From: an uncultured Bacteroidota bacterium
GTDB taxonomy: Bacteria > Bacteroidota > Bacteroidia > Chitinophagales > Chitinophagaceae
Direction of reading: 5' to 3'
Length of the DNA: 7,676 bases
Assembly (NCBI GenBank): GCA_903835145.1
Contig: CAILMA010000077.1
Coordinates: forward strand, 1 to 7,676
Shown piece after piece: positions 6,119 through 7,676 of this stretch. The notes beneath the pieces are model-generated. The model was not told where the DNA came from. It worked only from the letters and a program-made list of their open reading frames with translations, and searched no databases. How positions within the stretch are numbered: position 1 is the first letter of the stretch; the number at the start of each line of letters is the position of its first letter. The position numbers were made by a program, and so were the translations under genes.

Positions 6119-7189
6119 ATGTATCCTGATTTCCAGTACTTGCTGCAGGCATTGTTTCAGCACGATATGCCATCATGGCTCGGCATATTTAAAACATTCG
6201 GTTTTTTTGTTGCGCTTTCTTTCATAGCTGCAGCGAAAGCTACAACATCCGAACTAAAACGAAAGGAAAAACTGGGCTTGATGAAGCCCTTTATCAAACT
6301 GGTAAAGGTGAAAAGCAAGCCCGGCGAGGATGCTCCGGCTTCAGGCATGAAGGAAACACTCATGTACCCGCACATGCTCATTACCGAGATTGTCTTCGGC
6401 GCAGCAATAGGCGGTATCATTGGTGCCAAAATATTTAATGCACTCGAAACCTGGAGCGATTTTGTCCGGGACCCGATCGGAAGCCTTTTTTCGCGCAGCG
6501 GACTCACCTTTTATGGCGGTTTCATAGTTGCTACCCTCGTTCTTTATTACTACACCCGCAAATTCAAAATACCCTTCAAACACCTCTGCGATGCCGCGGC
6601 ACCTGCCATTATGCTCGCTTATGGCATTGGCCGCCTTGGCTGCCAGTTTTCCGGCGATGGCGACTGGGGCATCAATAATACTGCCTATGTCACTCAGGCC
6701 GATGCATCATTAAAAGCCGCAACACCAGCTGATGCCCAGTTCATCCACGATTTTTCCCGCAATACCCCGGGCATCAGCTTCCCTGCTCCTGCCGGTGTGC
6801 CGCGCTGGCTGGTTGCAATGAATTACCCCCACAATGTGGGCTTCGAGGGTATACCTATCAGCGATTGCAAGGGAGAATACTGCACCGTACTACCCATAAG
6901 CGTATTCCCGACACCAATATATGAAGCTACACTCGGCATATTGCTTTTCGGGCTCATGTGGGCACTACGCAAAAAAATGAAGTATCCCCTCCATATGTTC
7001 GGCCTTTATCTGGTGCTGGCTGGCGTCGAGCGTTTTTTTGTGGAGCTGATCAGGGTCAATTCAAAATATGACTTCGGCTTCGTGCAACCCACCCAGGCAG
7101 AATTAATATCGGTTATCCTGTTTTTAACCGGCATGGGTCTGCTCCTTTTTTACCGCCCTAAAAATGAACTTTTCCCAGTAGAGCAGTAA
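6119..7189 (+). CDS. lgt: Prolipoprotein diacylglyceryl transferase
   Basis: Lgt transfers diacylglycerol from phosphatidylglycerol to the lipobox cysteine of prolipoproteins in the inner membrane, the first step of lipoprotein maturation. The 356-residue protein has several membrane segments (about 22-40, 88-106, 129-146, 156-172, 266-283, 291-309, 328-345). The family signature appears as GIGRLGCQFSGDGDWG (169-184), with R172 at the position of the essential E. coli R143. SGLTFYGG (127-134) corresponds to the segment holding E. coli His103, here Tyr132. PTPIYE (264-269) and ERFFVELIR (304-312, R305 matching the catalytic-site Arg239 region) complete it. It is longer than the E. coli enzyme (291 residues), mainly because of a cytoplasmic stretch at 44-85 and an enlarged loop of about 80 residues (185-264), both as I recall from other Bacteroidota Lgt proteins. 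The start MYPDFQYL is the usual one in this phylum. It is divergent from the kinase gene and appears monocistronic. Confidence 0.95.
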   Translation: MYPDFQYLLQALFQHDMPSWLGIFKTFGFFVALSFIAAAKATTSELKRKEKLGLMKPFIKLVKVKSKPGEDAPASGMKETLMYPHMLITEIVFGAAIGGIIGAKIFNALETWSDFVRDPIGSLFSRSGLTFYGGFIVATLVLYYYTRKFKIPFKHLCDAAAPAIMLAYGIGRLGCQFSGDGDWGINNTAYVTQADASLKAATPADAQFIHDFSRNTPGISFPAPAGVPRWLVAMNYPHNVGFEGIPISDCKGEYCTVLPISVFPTPIYEATLGILLFGLMWALRKKMKYPLHMFGLYLVLAGVERFFVELIRVNSKYDFGFVQPTQAELISVILFLTGMGLLLFYRPKNELFPVEQ

Positions 7190-7272
7190 AACACATACCG
7201 GTCATGGACCATCGGGGGATTCAAAAGGAAAAGCCCGGTAAAAATTCAGGACCAAAATCACGCTTTGTCAAT

Positions 7273-7294
7273 TGTTGTCATCAACACTTTTTTT
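7273..7294 (+). terminator. Candidate terminator after lgt
   Basis: A 5-bp stem TGTTG/CAACA with loop TCAT is followed by C and seven T, 84 bp past the lgt stop. The stem is weak (two G-C pairs). Its T run overlaps the -33 box of the next gene. Confidence 0.35.
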
Positions 7295-7324
7295 GCTGCA
7301 CCAGCGCGAAATCCCCTAATTTTG
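7292..7324 (+). promoter_or_regulatory. Candidate promoter of the downstream secreted protein
   Basis: TTTG (7292-7295), a 21-bp spacer and TAATTTTG (7317-7324) match the Bacteroidota consensus. The ATG follows at 7347, so the leader would be about 18 nt. This suggests the gene is transcribed independently of lgt. Confidence 0.6.
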
Positions 7325-7346
7325 CCCCTCATTATCAAAATCTGAA

Positions 7347-7676
7347 ATGAAACTTAAAAATAGCTGCATTTTATTGGCACTTTGCTTTACTGCAACATCA
7401 TTCCTCACCGCAAGCGCACAAACCACAAAACCAGCAAAAAAACACAGGAAGGGCGCACTGTATTTCAGCTGGGGCTACAACCAGGAGTGGTACACACCCT
7501 CCACAGTACACGTTTCTCAGGGTGCACTGAACAATAATTACGATCTGGTATCAGTGCGTGGCGTTGACCACATGGGCTGGAACAACAAAAGCATTTTTAA
7601 ACAAGCACTTACCATTCCCCAGTATAACTACCGGCTCGGTTACTACTTTAACCAGAAACAAGACCTGGGCATGGAG
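7347..7676 (+). CDS. Secreted protein, probable outer-membrane beta-barrel, 5' part
   Basis: The frame is open from the ATG at 7347 to the window edge (110 codons; C-terminus missing). Residues 1-24 are a signal peptide (MKLKNSC, hydrophobic ILLALCFTATSFLTA, cut probably after SAQ). A basic stretch (KPAKKHRKG) follows. The segment GALYFSWGYNQEWYTPSTV and later IPQYNYRLGYYFNQKQDLGME alternate aromatic/hydrophobic and polar residues and contain Tyr/Trp-rich stretches, as in transmembrane beta-strands. I recall similar uncharacterised Bacteroidota proteins with an N-terminal YFSWGYN segment, but I do not know a function. The signal-peptide cysteine (C7) lies too far from the cleavage site to be a lipobox, so despite its neighbour lgt it is not predicted to be a lipoprotein. 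Confidence 0.75.
   Translation, partial: MKLKNSCILLALCFTATSFLTASAQTTKPAKKHRKGALYFSWGYNQEWYTPSTVHVSQGALNNNYDLVSVRGVDHMGWNNKSIFKQALTIPQYNYRLGYYFNQKQDLGME

Noticed and set aside
7195..7241. Inverted repeat TACCGG ... CCGGTA just after lgt
   Set aside because: The arms are separated by more than 30 bases and no T run follows, so it does not look like a terminator.

Overview
The window looks like a chromosomal segment of a Bacteroidota bacterium, most likely of the Chitinophagaceae or a close relative. Three things point there: candidate promoters fit the Bacteroidota consensus (TTTG near -33, TAnnTTTG near -7), start codons lack Shine-Dalgarno sequences, and the proteins have typical Bacteroidota forms (secreted YadA-head/tail-fibre-like protein, TPR-fused histidine kinase, LytTR regulator, and an Lgt with the RLGCQFSGDGDWG signature). 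The placement is inferred from family resemblance; no database search was possible.

Layout. Positions 1-2774 (minus) hold the first 924 codons of a very large secreted, repeat-built surface protein that runs off the left edge. It has a signal peptide, a short N-terminal domain, and then four blocks of 14-residue YadA-type head repeats separated by recurring linker modules. A 345-bp intergenic region (2775-3119) separates it from a divergent LytR/AlgR-type response regulator (3120-3872, plus). Converging on that gene, 45 bp away, is a membrane-bound sensor histidine kinase with periplasmic TPR repeats (3918-5897, minus). A 221-bp divergent intergenic region leads to lgt (6119-7189, plus), the prolipoprotein diacylglyceryl transferase. 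After 157 bp a secreted protein, probably an outer-membrane beta-barrel, begins at 7347 and runs off the right edge.

How the parts may work together. The kinase and the regulator are neighbours and plausibly form a two-component pair, although they are convergent rather than co-transcribed. The regulator is divergent from the surface protein and is the obvious candidate for controlling it, but no clear LytTR operator is visible, so this is an inference. lgt is a housekeeping envelope gene, and the last gene is of unknown function.

Most notable: the exact 14-residue register of the surface protein's head blocks (10, 10, 8 and at least 6 units); a 143-bp internal duplication in that gene with about 94% identity; and a consensus promoter whose predicted start falls on the kinase ATG, suggesting a leaderless mRNA, with nearly the same 16 bases at the lgt start. 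I saw no tRNA, rRNA, CRISPR array, insertion sequence or phage integrase.
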